Below are positions 9,301 through 17,881 of a DNA stretch of 36,579 nt, in pieces. Position numbers and translations under genes: made by a program. How positions within the stretch are numbered: position 1 is the first letter of the stretch; every line of letters begins with the position of its first letter. Under the pieces are notes generated by a model. It was not told where the DNA came from. It made no database searches and was given only the letters and a program-made list of their open reading frames with translations. Source of the DNA: Methanobacteriota archaeon (GTDB lineage Archaea > Thermoplasmatota > Poseidoniia > Poseidoniales > Poseidoniaceae). The stretch lies in contig JABJFI010000015.1 in NCBI GenBank assembly GCA_018662825.1, forward strand, positions 1 to 36,579, read 5' to 3'.

Positions 9301-10060
9301 CGTCGTCTGTGCACGAGCCACCGACACCGACGCTCTGTGTTTCTCCGAGATCGCCGACTTCAAGGGAGCGGTAGGTGAAAGTTGAGGAAACGCCCAAGAA
9401 GGTTGTTGAAGGGGGAGTGGAGATGGAAATCGGACCACGGTAAGAGACCACGTTCTGTCGAGTGAGGTCTTCTTCCAATTCAAGAACGAAAATGTCGTCG
9501 TTGCCGTCTTGGTCGGCATCGCCCACTTTAAGGTCCCAAGCCCAGAAGTGAGTGAATCGAGCACCGATGCTCCATGTTTGTTCTTGACATCCACCGTTTT
9601 CGATGATGGTCACGTTGCCAGGTTCACCAGCAGGCGCACCGTTATCATCGGTCTTGAATGGATTGTTTCTTTGGAAAATTACGATGTCGATAGCATTATC
9701 GCCAGTAAACTCACCAACTTCAATGAACTGAACATTTGAGAATTCATCCCATTCAGCGTCACGGCTGGTGTTCTTTGAAACCCAAACATCTTGGCGTTCA
9801 CTAAAATCGCCATTACCATCATTCCAAAGAATCGAAATGGTGTGAGTTCCGTCGGTTGCCATGGCCAAATCATTATGGCCATCACAATTGAAATCGCCGA
9901 TAGCAACGTCATGTGGGTCACGGTTAGTGGTATACGAACGAGCCATTGACGCACTTGCTGTAGAAGCAATTGCAACAGTAGTCGAAAGTAACATCAGCAT
10001 GACGAGGAACATGCTTAGGGCGCGGCTCTTGAGGTGGTGGTTCTTGGGAATCATCAACAT
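3380..10060 (-). CDS. Giant secreted, C-terminally anchored surface protein with FG-GAP head
   Basis: About 2,226 residues. The frame is open to 10156, but the ATG at 10060 is preferred: GGAG lies 10 bases upstream and a signal peptide follows at once (basic start, then FLVMLMLLSTTVAIASTASA). In order from the N-terminus: FG-GAP/VCBS-like repeats with calcium-loop motifs (DFNCDGHNDL, DADQDGNDDI, DLNGDGEPDF; about 9930-8640); a CARDB-like segment (about 8620-8430); two MAM/jelly-roll-like modules with paired Cys and a DxYAVDNLSIW-type end (about 8430-7650 and 7260-6480); a glutamine-amidotransferase/ThuA-like domain beginning VAILSDTSPRTSAI (about 5920-5190); Ig/PKD-like regions (about 5090-3900); one membrane helix (about 3770-3700); and a cytoplasmic Gln/Ala/Tyr-rich tail. 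There are many N-x-S/T sequons. It is probably a cell-surface adhesin or substrate-binding protein. Domain names rest on pattern only. Confidence 0.85.
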   Translation of the reverse strand: MLMIPKNHHLKSRALSMFLVMLMLLSTTVAIASTASASMARSYTTNRDPHDVAIGDFNCDGHNDLAMATDGTHTISILWNDGNGDFSERQDVWVSKNTSRDAEWDEFSNVQFIEVGEFTGDNAIDIVIFQRNNPFKTDDNGAPAGEPGNVTIIENGGCQEQTWSIGARFTHFWAWDLKVGDADQDGNDDIFVLELEEDLTRQNVVSYRGPISISTPPSTTFLGVSSTFTYRSLEVGDLGETQSVGVGGSCTDDDIFLLRTEGLDYATGQTTNPGNGDNVTIIEYSCTGVPSAPGSYPSDIATAPPTVIQFGVELSDDFAIAEIGGNGYIDTIAMMDSNLENVSFKEATAQGTFGNTQKAYFGPYISWSIHVTDLNGDGEPDFINPTIAYQQNTTDSAGGSTSSFYLNFPTTVQVTLSDGNGGHLSPLSYAAGRRPNVVDVGQLAGTSNSANDLVVGHANWRFNGWRDNFGWQGQYDTVSVIEMDSKDLSVSSIEISPVDKFYGIVGEGTRDINVTVTNTGMDVLNGQQATLDVELKVVDQANSTNTSVYEMDWDSPENKASCSGCTWSYEEYIDQSTFWHEETNHSQGASDGNNAPNVSANYNNPTDFMWAGQYKTNSSGDSWSGYGRNWDDAMVLEDVDLTGSDRAFMSLEVFQHLGHGVLGSLDSTGNYLAGDVWDDIAMIEVGSVETGWSTISCPQSAQIAGACASGESMWGGFDLDRMYKQSIGGAPEGIYYYGVYSFGTYYGWNNFTEEGVGAFDLSPWAGETVDIRFRLRTGFDGSISDDNESRWSGRDGYAVDNLSIWKQTTAFQPNPQVQQANVPLNNLGPGQEYTTSITADMLNDTTYRISATLSGNSWDEQSQNDEIVGYITPFNLYDPMVESLEYFNPGGLYAEGVFDIEVVTNNWGNTAVDFDIEATVFSATPSDIYCGTPSALCEETFEGGANGYRYEESQNPQGAVYNENACQDKIFNNYAYWFGHPCDTGSNGYGDAWANETLTIPDVDLTSMSGDFVSLNFEYYADTFYGIDSDGSSIVDVNDYAAMTLDILRDGVTYSSVVMGQWNDYNEDGTCQRDENGDNIVNESEPIDFAEISYIGDDASTDGSAGNYNVFFNTNDLVATTSIDLTHLYSLNTSSADSRDWDFECTSLAGSTVDINFEFQSDDDGRNGINDGFKGVAFNNITLQEFTFIEDNSYTISRTNVDADQSSTDLIASHEFFAGVYKIDVETIFDNTTVGTPWFNDNELSISNNRETVIFNVESVDITLGKPNTLNCLNDQTLECVMPIDSALAHDWTVKATNGVLAGDYVFNMNIYDMTTGSQAHTTTAGPAQSLDSHQMIDVTFTPWNGWLDGHEYNISFDAELSNGNPSGNLRYFHATFAETINVAILSDTSPRTSAIKEDLNILGMTYTQFDINDWDTYFLSGWFTHYDKIVLPWQTDIAAKDIENGGRGYYQKLGSTANRNTLEGFMFAGGTVQAHLGPQGSQIYGVGQGLSGRLPFGLNIASKNLGEEISYSETDFADPYHPLMENVDLAAFQGFDASSTVATAILRTNSQSANNVPERCGGFSESKKDGTFQRIIRKDGTQADQMDTILGVCSYQSGGMIISTIDIATHSERADSTTLPLLGNLLNYQVTPYPAGFGILGNGLNLKINDVIPGNDPSTGGYQKHYIKSDAELTFSYITDTTETLETDWIIDGPTSWDNAAMATGTDHTSDTSPVMTFCKIDLASATGCAQGEQWDVTLHLHDAAGHSRVITVTVETNDVFADEARPTADAQIDMRQEYMDQVEFIGTNTIQSKEWDVHRIILDASGEVTIYLDASNSSDEDALEGNGIERYEWKVLFDAPYDDEDFDIEGHSFTQTAASDGLFAYTFRNQTADTSGASTTQIRIELVVYDGADKFSEKHRMYFEVVPDGFGDQEPDVDIDNTFDGICPDPESCRIDSDTITISGEVLSGAEENQKDIFVEVSFMMDSFNASAFDKFGYDQDGLWKKSKPLGDLDTFALTLSLEGMYSNKSLSQLIYVKIYEGEAPNERFITYELLEISLPACQGLEADLEAEAAGGEFVLDADGNCQWSGAWTFKDGNWTAPQTENGGDETKGSLDGLLVPGLIGLALVIVVILTLVFMRSDSGDDTKDFSVGETGFGGVVDQTEQYVQQLIAQGYPEETARAYAQQYAAQAAAAVPAAAAAAPVMDDAVYQQYYQQFTAQGYDPQTAATYAQQYALQYAQSQQ

Positions 10061-10070
10061 CACTATTCTT

Positions 10071-10074
10071 CTCC
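10071..10074 (-). promoter_or_regulatory. Ribosome binding site that sets the start of the giant surface protein
   Basis: On the minus strand GGAG lies 10 bases before the ATG at 10060. The upstream in-frame ATG at 10156 has no such site and would add 32 non-hydrophobic residues ahead of the signal peptide. Confidence 0.6.
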
Positions 10075-10213
10075 AATCTCTGTTGCACTTTAATTCCTTT
10101 GCTTTCAAGTTCTTGTGAAAATAATGCATACAGCCCTTCAGTGGCACGAATAACACATTGGAATTGAGAAAAGAACTGTTTTCATCTCTTATTAGATAGG
10201 ACGGGTATGATTT

Positions 10214-10897
10214 TCAGAATTTTCCTGCTAACCATCGCGGTGATGGGCCCCATCCTGTGGCGTCTCCACCGTGAACTTTGACAAGTTTTCCAGCAGTAAA
10301 AAGAGATTCAAGCCAAACCTCGAGTTTGGTGCCTTCTCTTCCACCTAATCTTTTACTAGCAATTTCTTCGATATCTTCTGTTTTCAAAGCGGTGATTCCA
10401 TACTCGCGAACCACGAGATGGAGTAATTCTCGTAACCAAGCTTCAGCCATAGGGTCTACACTCATCGCACCTTGAACTGGTTGAGGAGGGTCCATTTCTT
10501 CCAACGTTGCCATCAGTTCGATTGGATCTGGGCGAAGAGGTGCTTCAAGGCCGAGTGACTCCAACTCTTCAGCGAGGTTTAATCGCCCAATAGGTCGACG
10601 GACAACAGGTATTCGAGATGGGTCGGGTGTAGGGCCCATATCCTCGGGCTTCTTGTTCACTGGAGCGTCGCTGTTTTCGTCAAATTCTTCATCATCCGTT
10701 GGTATTTTTATTCCTGAAGTATTTGTCGCTCGGACTTCTACAGCAATTGGCATTGTCCATCCAACGCCTTCTAATCCGAGTTCTCCGACCTGTTGCTTTA
10801 CCCAAGAGGCTTCACCTTCAAGAAGAACTTGAACATCATGTTCATCTGAACGAAAGCGATAACGTACTTGTCCTCGGAGTTCAGCCATCATTCTCAT
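10214..10897 (-). CDS. Hypothetical protein encoded downstream of aconitase
   Basis: A 227-residue soluble protein of unknown function. Residues 1-55 look like a small alpha/beta domain (VRYRFRSDEHDVQVLLEGEA, then SWVKQQVGELGL). Residues 65-110 are an acidic, Pro-rich linker. Residues 150-227 are helical and end in a winged-helix-like pattern (YGITALKTEDIEEIASKRLG, then LEVWLESLFTAGKLVKVHG). There is no signal peptide or membrane segment. It starts 48 bases after the aconitase stop on the same strand, so co-transcription is likely. ATGs at 10891 and 10888 are alternative starts. No specific role can be supported. Confidence 0.75.
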   Translation of the reverse strand: MRMMAELRGQVRYRFRSDEHDVQVLLEGEASWVKQQVGELGLEGVGWTMPIAVEVRATNTSGIKIPTDDEEFDENSDAPVNKKPEDMGPTPDPSRIPVVRRPIGRLNLAEELESLGLEAPLRPDPIELMATLEEMDPPQPVQGAMSVDPMAEAWLRELLHLVVREYGITALKTEDIEEIASKRLGGREGTKLEVWLESLFTAGKLVKVHGGDATGWGPSPRWLAGKF

Positions 10898-10945
10898 TCC
10901 ATTTTGTAAAAGGTATTCAAGTTAGTGCTGTAATATGCTCTCAAA

Positions 10946-13615
10946 CTAATCTTGTTTCGCTAGTTGACGAAGAACAGTATGTAAAATTCCGCCGTTACGA
11001 TAATATTCGACTTCAACTGGAGTATCAAGTCTCACTTGAGCTTGGAAGGTCAAATCTTTACCGTTTGGATGAACTGCTGTAATTGTTAGTATTTGCAGTG
11101 GTTGAACATCGTTTGAAACTGGAATCGAAAAGGATTCGGTGCCATCTAAACCAAGTGACTCATGTGTATCCCCGTCTACGAAGGTCAGTGGTAAAACACC
11201 CATTCCAACGAGATTTGAACGATGAATTCGTTCGAATGATGTCGCAATTACTGCTTCGACGCCAAGAAGGTATGTGCCTTTAGCGGCCCAGTCACGTGAT
11301 GAACCTGTGCCATACTGACTTCCAGCAAGAACAACTTTTGCTCCGGCATACGAGTGGGCTGCATCATATACAGATACGATTTCACCAGTGTTGAAATCCA
11401 CAGCATATCCTCCTTCGGTACCCGGTGCCATTTGATTGCGGATGCGTACATTTGCAAATGTTCCCCGCATCATAATTTCATGATTGCCTCTTCGGCTTCC
11501 AAAGGAGTTGAAGTCACCTTTCTCAATACCTCTTTCAACTAACCATTTCCCAGCAGGGCCATCCGCAGGGAATGCTCCAGCAGGAGAAATGTGGTCTGTT
11601 GTAATCGAGTCACCCAATTTCAACAACACTTTCGCATCGTCAATACTAGTAATGGGTTGGGGTTCTACGGAAAGTCCTGAGAAAAATGTAGGCAGGCGAA
11701 TATAGGTTGAATCCGCTTGCCAAGGATAAAGAGGGCTCGGTTCCGAAGGGATACTATCCCATCGAGGTTCATTCATAGCATCAGCATAGCGTTGACGGAA
11801 CATCTCAGGTGTAATCACACTCAATGCCTCGGCTAATTGCTCATCACTTGGCCATAGATCACTCAGCATTACTGGTGTTCCATCATTTGAAAATCCCACT
11901 GGTTCAGTTGCCAAATCGACTTCTAAAGAACCTGCCAAAGCATATGCGACGACTAGAGGCGGGCTAGCAAGGTATGACGCCTTGACTTTTCCATGTACTC
12001 TGCCCTCAAAATTACGGTTTCCAGAAATGACGGAACCGACGATAAGACCCGCTTCATCAACAGCAGCCTCAATTTCTTCTGGAAGAGGGCCAGAATTACC
12101 AATACATGTGGTACAACCGTAACCAACAACATTGAACCCAAGTGCATTCAAATCTTCTTGGAGTCCCGATGCTTCGTAGTATTCAGTTACAACCCGACTG
12201 CCTGGGGCGAGTGAGGTTTTAACCCATGGCTTGACTTCAAGACCGTAAGCTCGTGCATTACGAGCAAGAAGCCCTGCTGCGAGCATAACGCCAGGATTTG
12301 AAGTGTTGGTACACGAGGTTATTGCTGCAATGACTACATCGCCATGGTTGAGGTCATAGGTTTGGCCATTTCGTTCAACAATCGCGCCATTTGAAAGTTG
12401 GTCAGGTGATAGTCCATGGCCTTGATGGCCAAGTTCAGAGGTGAGCGTTTCTGCGAAATGCTGTTTCATATTTGAGAGGTCGACGCGGTCTTGAGGGCGT
12501 TTAGGGCCAGCAAGTGCAGGTTGAACAGTAGAAAGGTCAAGTTCCAAAGTATCAGTATATGATTTCTCAGCATCATCTGCGGAATACCACAAGCCTTGAG
12601 CCCGAGCATAGGCTTCGACTCCTGCAATCGCCTCTTCCTCTCTACCGCTTAAGCGGAGATATTCGAGGGTTCGTTCATCGACGGGGAAAAATCCGCATGT
12701 AGCACCATATTCTGGTGCCATGTTCGCAATAGTCGCCCGGTCCGCTAAAGTAAGAACTGACATTCCAGGTCCAAAGAATTCAACGAACTTTCCAACAACA
12801 CCATGTTCACGAAGAATTTCAACGATTCGCAAAGTCATATCAGTCGCAGTAACACCGGGATTGAGCGCCCCAGTGAGACGCATACCAACAACATCAGGGG
12901 CAAGCATGTAGATGGGTTGGCCAAGCATGACCGCTTCAGCCTCAATTCCACCAACACCCCAGCCAAGAACTCCAAGGCCATTGATCATGGTTGTGTGTGA
13001 ATCTGTCCCTACCAATGTATCAGCAAGCCAAATTCCGTTCTCTTGGCGAGCAACACTTGCCAAATATTCTAAATTCACTTGGTGAACAATTCCTCTTGAC
13101 GGAGGAACTGCTTGGAAATTTGCCAAGGATTGTTGGCCCCATTTAAGGAATGTATAACGCTCCATATTTCGATGATATTCAATGTCAAGATTTAGTTGCA
13201 AAGCATCGCTGTGACCTCCATCAACATCTACTTGCACCGAATGGTCGATGACTAAATCAACTGGCACTTGGGGATTGACTTTTTCCGGGTCACCGCCCAT
13301 TTCGACCATCGCATCTCGAAGCGCTGCTAAATCAACAACAGCGGGAACACCGGTGAAATCTTGAAGAATAACTCGGGAAGGACGGAAGGGGATTTCGCTT
13401 CTTTCACCGTTTGGAGTCCAACCAGCAATGTTTCTAATGTCTTCATCTCGAATCAAAAAACCATCGTTACCTCGAAGTGCACCTTCGAGCAAGATTCGAA
13501 TCGAATATGGAAGAGATGTGGTGTCAATTCCATTCTCATCAAGCCCTTCAAGAGCAAAATATTCGCCACCGACCGAGAGGGTTCGGCGAGCATTGTAAGG
13601 GTCGAGGGTCGTCAT
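10946..13615 (-). CDS. acnA: Aconitate hydratase (AcnA type)
   Basis: An 889-residue protein that interconverts citrate and isocitrate through a 4Fe-4S cluster in the citric acid cycle. The length fits the bacterial AcnA/IRP1 family (about 890). The three cluster cysteines are visible: C435 in [10 protein letters not shown], and C501 and C504 in [13 protein letters not shown]. The family motifs [20 protein letters not shown] (about 201-220) and [10 protein letters not shown] near the C-terminus are intact. The downstream gene at 10214 lies 48 bases away on the same strand. KorAB lies about 1.4 kb upstream on the other strand, so two steps of oxidative carbon metabolism sit close together. The AcnA form in this archaeal setting is probably an old transfer from bacteria (inference). 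Confidence 0.97.
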   Translation of the reverse strand: MTTLDPYNARRTLSVGGEYFALEGLDENGIDTTSLPYSIRILLEGALRGNDGFLIRDEDIRNIAGWTPNGERSEIPFRPSRVILQDFTGVPAVVDLAALRDAMVEMGGDPEKVNPQVPVDLVIDHSVQVDVDGGHSDALQLNLDIEYHRNMERYTFLKWGQQSLANFQAVPPSRGIVHQVNLEYLASVARQENGIWLADTLVGTDSHTTMINGLGVLGWGVGGIEAEAVMLGQPIYMLAPDVVGMRLTGALNPGVTATDMTLRIVEILREHGVVGKFVEFFGPGMSVLTLADRATIANMAPEYGATCGFFPVDERTLEYLRLSGREEEAIAGVEAYARAQGLWYSADDAEKSYTDTLELDLSTVQPALAGPKRPQDRVDLSNMKQHFAETLTSELGHQGHGLSPDQLSNGAIVERNGQTYDLNHGDVVIAAITSCTNTSNPGVMLAAGLLARNARAYGLEVKPWVKTSLAPGSRVVTEYYEASGLQEDLNALGFNVVGYGCTTCIGNSGPLPEEIEAAVDEAGLIVGSVISGNRNFEGRVHGKVKASYLASPPLVVAYALAGSLEVDLATEPVGFSNDGTPVMLSDLWPSDEQLAEALSVITPEMFRQRYADAMNEPRWDSIPSEPSPLYPWQADSTYIRLPTFFSGLSVEPQPITSIDDAKVLLKLGDSITTDHISPAGAFPADGPAGKWLVERGIEKGDFNSFGSRRGNHEIMMRGTFANVRIRNQMAPGTEGGYAVDFNTGEIVSVYDAAHSYAGAKVVLAGSQYGTGSSRDWAAKGTYLLGVEAVIATSFERIHRSNLVGMGVLPLTFVDGDTHESLGLDGTESFSIPVSNDVQPLQILTITAVHPNGKDLTFQAQVRLDTPVEVEYYRNGGILHTVLRQLAKQD

Positions 13616-13695
13616 GGTTCAAGCCATACGGCTCTCGTCTATGAACAAAACCCCTCATAATGTTCTGAATGCCGAAGCATGTTTCAAATCTTAAT

Positions 13696-14826
13696 TCACC
13701 AGAATTGGTACCAAGGTTCGTTTGAATCGCTACCTGAAATATATGCGCTCACAACTGTCACTGGATAGGTTGACAATTTGTTTTGATCAGTGCACGTATT
13801 TTCTCCAGACCCACAGCCAACCTGTGAGATTTGGTCAATCACTTCAATACCAGTTGTCTCAGAACCGTCAATTAGCCCTTTGTAAGCAAATCCAAAGGCA
13901 GTATATTGCCCATCAAGTGAATGGGCACCTGTAGAATCGACAAGATAAAATTGGGAGCCGGCTGAGTTTTCACTTTGAGAACGTGCAGCAGCAATGACGC
14001 CTGCATCATGCGTTTGACCGAATTCAGCCGGAATGACCCACTCGGTCATTTGATTTTCACACTCTGTAGATTCTGAAAACCCAGTACTTGCACAATAGCC
14101 GAAGTATTTTCCAGCATGGCCACCAGTTCCATCGCGATTTTCAAAGTCGCCACCTTGAATCATAAATCCATCTACGATACGGTGAAAGATTGTATTGTCA
14201 TAACGCCCAGCATCTGTATTTGCTCGGAAACTTTCTGCATGCATTGGAGTTGTATCTTCAAACAATTGAATCCAAATAGTACCTTCATGGAATGCGCCGC
14301 TTGTATCGGTCCATGATAGTTCCATGATGACATCCCCAACAGAAACTTCTTTTGGTTGGGCTAAAATTCCAAGACCTGCTAAAATGATAATGAGGCTTGC
14401 AACGAATGCAAAGACCCCTGCAACAGTTGGGGTTCCATCATTGAGCAAACGAGGAATGACACTCTCACTAATGCCTTTATCTTGCATTTCATTGAGGATC
14501 CCATTGTACGCTGTATTGGATTGTTTGTCCTTTGGGTTCATCTGCACTGAATCACGAAGGAGAGATGCTGCTTTGCGATATTCAGATTTTGAATTAGTTC
14601 TTTGTGCAATTTTATGTGTTGCTTCTCCAGCAAGTCGTAGGGTTGTAGAATGCGAACCGGTTGGGTCCACTTCTCTCAAGGCAAGAAGAGCGCCTTCTGG
14701 TTTCCCTTTGGTGGTCAATTTCTCCGCTTTAGTCCAAGCACTCTTTCGGCTCTCTTCAGAATTAAAAGGTGTCGTTTTGTCAACTTTTTCTGCAAGTGAA
14801 GTAGCCTTGCTTGCTTTGTCCGCCAT
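13696..14826 (-). CDS. Membrane-tethered cyclophilin-type peptidyl-prolyl isomerase
   Basis: A 376-residue protein. Residues 1-125 are a hydrophilic helical region with weak TPR character (EGALLALREVDPTGSHS, then YRKAASLLRDSVQMNP). One membrane segment lies at about 134-155. Residues 160-376 are a cyclophilin domain with FHRIVDGFMIQGGDF (214-228), the catalytic-Arg region and SAGSQFYLV, plus extra Cys residues (YCASTGFSESTEC; VGCGSGENTC) that could form disulfides. With the helical part on the cytoplasmic side, the isomerase would face outward and help fold secreted proteins; the orientation is inferred. The start ATG at 14826 faces the korA promoter region across 192 bases. Confidence 0.9.
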   Translation of the reverse strand: MADKASKATSLAEKVDKTTPFNSEESRKSAWTKAEKLTTKGKPEGALLALREVDPTGSHSTTLRLAGEATHKIAQRTNSKSEYRKAASLLRDSVQMNPKDKQSNTAYNGILNEMQDKGISESVIPRLLNDGTPTVAGVFAFVASLIIILAGLGILAQPKEVSVGDVIMELSWTDTSGAFHEGTIWIQLFEDTTPMHAESFRANTDAGRYDNTIFHRIVDGFMIQGGDFENRDGTGGHAGKYFGYCASTGFSESTECENQMTEWVIPAEFGQTHDAGVIAAARSQSENSAGSQFYLVDSTGAHSLDGQYTAFGFAYKGLIDGSETTGIEVIDQISQVGCGSGENTCTDQNKLSTYPVTVVSAYISGSDSNEPWYQFW

Positions 14827-15018
14827 GATGCGTCCACAGTGGTTGAGGTTTTGAGTCTCACTGTAGAAAAAATCGTCACATATTGTGAGGTGAAAGAGGA
14901 AGAAACCGGTGTGTTTTTCCGGATGTGTACATCAACATGTTCAAGGAGTGTATGCGAAACCGACTGTAAGAGAGGCAAGTGTTGATTCACAGAATAAACT
15001 CTCAGGGGAAAACAATCA
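14827..15018. promoter_or_regulatory. Divergent intergenic region between cyclophilin and korA, with a small palindrome
   Basis: It separates two divergent genes and must hold both promoters. A perfect inverted repeat, TCACA-TAT-TGTGA, lies at 14876-14888, about 50 bases from the cyclophilin start; it could be an operator. Before korA, AGGGGAAA is a weak ribosome-binding sequence. No gene is supported here. Confidence 0.45.
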
Positions 15019-16806
15019 ATGGACACCATTGCAAACGACTTCACCATAAACATCGCAACAGCAAACGGAACAGGTTCGCAATCCGCCAACCTCATTTTGC
15101 TGCAATCTCTATTTGAAATGGGAGTTCCAGTCAGTGGAAAAAATATGTTCCCGTCAAACATTTCCGGACTACCAACATGGTACATTGTCCGACTCTCAGA
15201 CCATGGCTATCAAGCCCCAGGAAATCGGACACACATTCAAGTTCTTGTGAATCCTGCTACTTGGCATGAAGATTTAGAAAGTCTCGAGCCGGGCTCAGTT
15301 GTAATTTGGAACGAGAACGCAAAAATGGAAATGACACGAGATGATGTAATATCCTATCCAGTTCCTATGTCCGCATTGGCAAGAAAAATCAATCCAAAAA
15401 TTGCCAAATTGGTGACCAATATCATCTATGTCGGGGTCATGGCAGAAATTCTTGGTATAGATCAAGCGGAACTTGAAGCTGCCGTTGCTAAGCAATTCAA
15501 AGGAAAGACAAAGGCCATTGAACTTAACGTAACTGCGCTAGGTCTTGGCCGTGATTATTTCAAAGAAAACCTCTCAAAAAGCGACCCATATGTGGTCGAA
15601 AGGCGAGTCAATGACAAACCCCAATTCTTCATCGAAGGAAATGAAGCCGTTGCTCTGGGATGTATTTATGGAGGAGTACAATTACTTGCTTGGTATCCAA
15701 TTACACCATCCTCATCTATTGCTGAAGGCATCATCAATTACATTCCGCAACTTCGAACAGATGAAGATGGAAACACGACATGTGCCGTAGTACAAGCAGA
15801 AGACGAACTCGCTGCTGCTGGAATGATTTTGGGTGCTGGATGGGCTGGTGGAAGAGGAATGACTGCCACTTCCGGACCTGGAATTTCTCTTATGCAAGAA
15901 TTCATTGGTTTGGGATATTTTGCTGAAATCCCATCCGTGTTTTGGGACGTCAACCGTGTTGGGCCCTCTACTGGTTTGCCAACTCGAACGCAACAATCAG
16001 ACATTACAATGTTGTACGAAGGAAGTCATGGTGACACCCAACATATTGTTTTGATTCCTGGAACAATTCAGGAATGCTTTGAATTTGGATGGCGTGCTTT
16101 CGATTATGCCGAGCGCTTCCAAACCCCTGTTTTTGGACTCAGTGACTTGGATTTGGGAATGAACCGTTGGGCGTGTGAAGGATTTGAATATCCCGACCAA
16201 GAAATGGACCGAGGCAAAGTTGTCCGAGACCGAGACGTGTTTGAGGCCTTCGAAGACTTTGGTCGATACCTCGATATCGATGGCGATGGAATTCCTTACC
16301 GCACTCTACCAGGTTCAGGCATGGACCCTATACTTTATCGAGGAACTGGGCACAATTCGAAAGGTGCTTATTCTGAGAAGCCTCACGATTATTATGAACT
16401 GATGCAACGATTAAAGCGTAAAATCGATGGCGCAAGAGATTTATTGCCAGCACCAATTCTTCGCGAAGAAACAGAATGTGAGATAGGAATCGTTTACCTA
16501 GGAAGTATGGAAACCACCATTCAAGAAATCGATGATATCCTAGAAGCCACCGGCATCAAAGTTAGTCAATGCCGAGTTCGTGCTCTTCCAATGCATAGTG
16601 AAGTTGAAAATTTCATTCGACGACACGAGATGACCATTGTTTTAGAAATTAACCGTGATGGCCAGTTGTATGGCATCCTTAGAAAAGAACTGCCAAATGA
16701 TTTGATTACTAAAGTACGTTCTGTTGCTTACAGTGATGGGATTCCACCCAGAGCAGGCATCTATGCTCAACTTATTCTTGACACCCTAAAGGAGGGAGAA
16801 CTATGA
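15019..16806 (+). CDS. korA: 2-oxoacid:ferredoxin oxidoreductase, fused gamma-alpha subunit
   Basis: A 595-residue protein that, with the next gene, decarboxylates a 2-oxoacid to the acyl-CoA and reduces ferredoxin. Residues 8-190 are the gamma domain (ATANGTGSQSANLILLQSLF, a nucleotide/CoA-type glycine loop). Residues 205-595 are the alpha part, carrying YPITPSSSIAEGI (226-238), the hallmark of this family, and a GPGISLMQEFIGLGYFAEIP segment. The stop overlaps the korB start by four bases (ATGA), which indicates translational coupling. 2-oxoglutarate is the likeliest substrate for this two-subunit form, but pyruvate or broad specificity cannot be excluded from sequence alone. Confidence 0.93.
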   Translation: MDTIANDFTINIATANGTGSQSANLILLQSLFEMGVPVSGKNMFPSNISGLPTWYIVRLSDHGYQAPGNRTHIQVLVNPATWHEDLESLEPGSVVIWNENAKMEMTRDDVISYPVPMSALARKINPKIAKLVTNIIYVGVMAEILGIDQAELEAAVAKQFKGKTKAIELNVTALGLGRDYFKENLSKSDPYVVERRVNDKPQFFIEGNEAVALGCIYGGVQLLAWYPITPSSSIAEGIINYIPQLRTDEDGNTTCAVVQAEDELAAAGMILGAGWAGGRGMTATSGPGISLMQEFIGLGYFAEIPSVFWDVNRVGPSTGLPTRTQQSDITMLYEGSHGDTQHIVLIPGTIQECFEFGWRAFDYAERFQTPVFGLSDLDLGMNRWACEGFEYPDQEMDRGKVVRDRDVFEAFEDFGRYLDIDGDGIPYRTLPGSGMDPILYRGTGHNSKGAYSEKPHDYYELMQRLKRKIDGARDLLPAPILREETECEIGIVYLGSMETTIQEIDDILEATGIKVSQCRVRALPMHSEVENFIRRHEMTIVLEINRDGQLYGILRKELPNDLITKVRSVAYSDGIPPRAGIYAQLILDTLKEGEL

Positions 16807-17858
16807 GCGATACGCCAAAGAAACCTGCACGTGCAATAAAACTCAATGTTCTCAACGAGCCAAAGGATAGTTACACTGGAGGGAAATCCTCCCTTTGTCC
16901 TGGCTGTGGACACGACCAAATTTCAAATGTAATCATTAGCGCTGCATGGGAAAACGGCATTGAGCCACATCGAGTTGCAAAAATGTCTGGTATTGGTTGT
17001 TCATCAAAAACCCCTGCCTATTATTTGGGTCAATCTCACGGATTCAACACTGTTCATGGACGTATGCCATCAGTTACAACAGGTGCTTATACAATCAACA
17101 AGGATTTACTTTACATCGGTGTTTCCGGCGATGGCGATTCTGCTTCCATTGGAATCGGACAATTGATTCACGCTATTCGCAGAAATATGGATATGCTTTA
17201 CATTGTTGAAAATAACGGAGTTTATGGTTTGACGAAGGGGCAATATTCAGCAACCGCTGATATCGGCTCGAAAAAGAAAAAGGGCGCTCCAAACCAGACT
17301 CAACCGATTGATTTGTGCGCACTTGCAATCAATCTTGGTTGTACTTTTGTCGCGCGCTCATTCTCCGGTTCGAAGAAACAACTTGCTTCACTCATTAAGG
17401 CAGCAATGTCGCACAAAGGATTTGCACTCATTGATGTAATCAGTCCCTGTGTTACTTTCAACAACAATGATGAATCTATGCGTTCATATGGTTATGTCAA
17501 AGAAAATGAAATTACACTTCACATGACCGATTATATCCCTCACTTCAACCCTGTTGAAGAAGTAGAGGTTCCAGAAGGGCATTTCCGTGATATTACTTTG
17601 CACGATGGTTCTACCATTCGACTTGAAACTATTTCTGCGGAGCATGACCCCTCTAATGCAGTAGCAGCACTCGCTGCACTCCACAATGCAGAAACCGATA
17701 AGAAACACGTCACAGGCTTGTTATATTTCGACAGTTCCAAACCATCACTTGCTGAAGATTTAGGATTGGTCGATATTCCATTGGTTGATGTCCCAAATGA
17801 AGTATTACGTCCTCAAAAAGAAACACTTGACAAAATCAATGCTGCATTACATAGTTGA
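16803..17858 (+). CDS. korB: 2-oxoacid:ferredoxin oxidoreductase, beta subunit
   Basis: A 351-residue thiamine-diphosphate-binding subunit. The N-terminus has LCPGCGHDQI (31-40), whose Cys residues with C66 can ligate the 4Fe-4S cluster. The ThDP/Mg motif runs from GDGDS (109-113) to NNGVYGLTKGQ (137-147). The length is in the usual range, with a C-terminal extension of about 60 residues (DHPS-like acidic/aliphatic). It overlaps korA by four bases and is followed 23 bases later by the YfaP-like gene on the same strand. The set of subunits needed for a KorAB-type enzyme is complete here. Confidence 0.95.
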   Translation: MSDTPKKPARAIKLNVLNEPKDSYTGGKSSLCPGCGHDQISNVIISAAWENGIEPHRVAKMSGIGCSSKTPAYYLGQSHGFNTVHGRMPSVTTGAYTINKDLLYIGVSGDGDSASIGIGQLIHAIRRNMDMLYIVENNGVYGLTKGQYSATADIGSKKKKGAPNQTQPIDLCALAINLGCTFVARSFSGSKKQLASLIKAAMSHKGFALIDVISPCVTFNNNDESMRSYGYVKENEITLHMTDYIPHFNPVEEVEVPEGHFRDITLHDGSTIRLETISAEHDPSNAVAALAALHNAETDKKHVTGLLYFDSSKPSLAEDLGLVDIPLVDVPNEVLRPQKETLDKINAALHS

Positions 17859-17869
17859 GGCAAACAGAT

Positions 17870-17873
17870 GGAG
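17870..17873 (+). promoter_or_regulatory. Ribosome binding site that sets the start of the YfaP-like gene
   Basis: GGAG lies eight bases before the ATG at 17882. It favours this start over the in-frame TTG at 17855 that overlaps the korB stop. Confidence 0.6.
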
Positions 17874-17881
17874 ATCGGGAT

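Noticed and set aside
10061-10156. Upstream extension of the giant surface protein by 32 residues
   Set aside because: No ribosome-binding site at 10156, and the extension would bury the signal peptide; the ATG at 10060 has GGAG at good spacing.
14900-15050. Short open frame from a GTG near 14912 in the cyclophilin/korA gap, with a GAGGTGA upstream
   Set aside because: The spacing is too long, the product of about 44 residues has no protein-like pattern, and it runs into the korA start in another frame.
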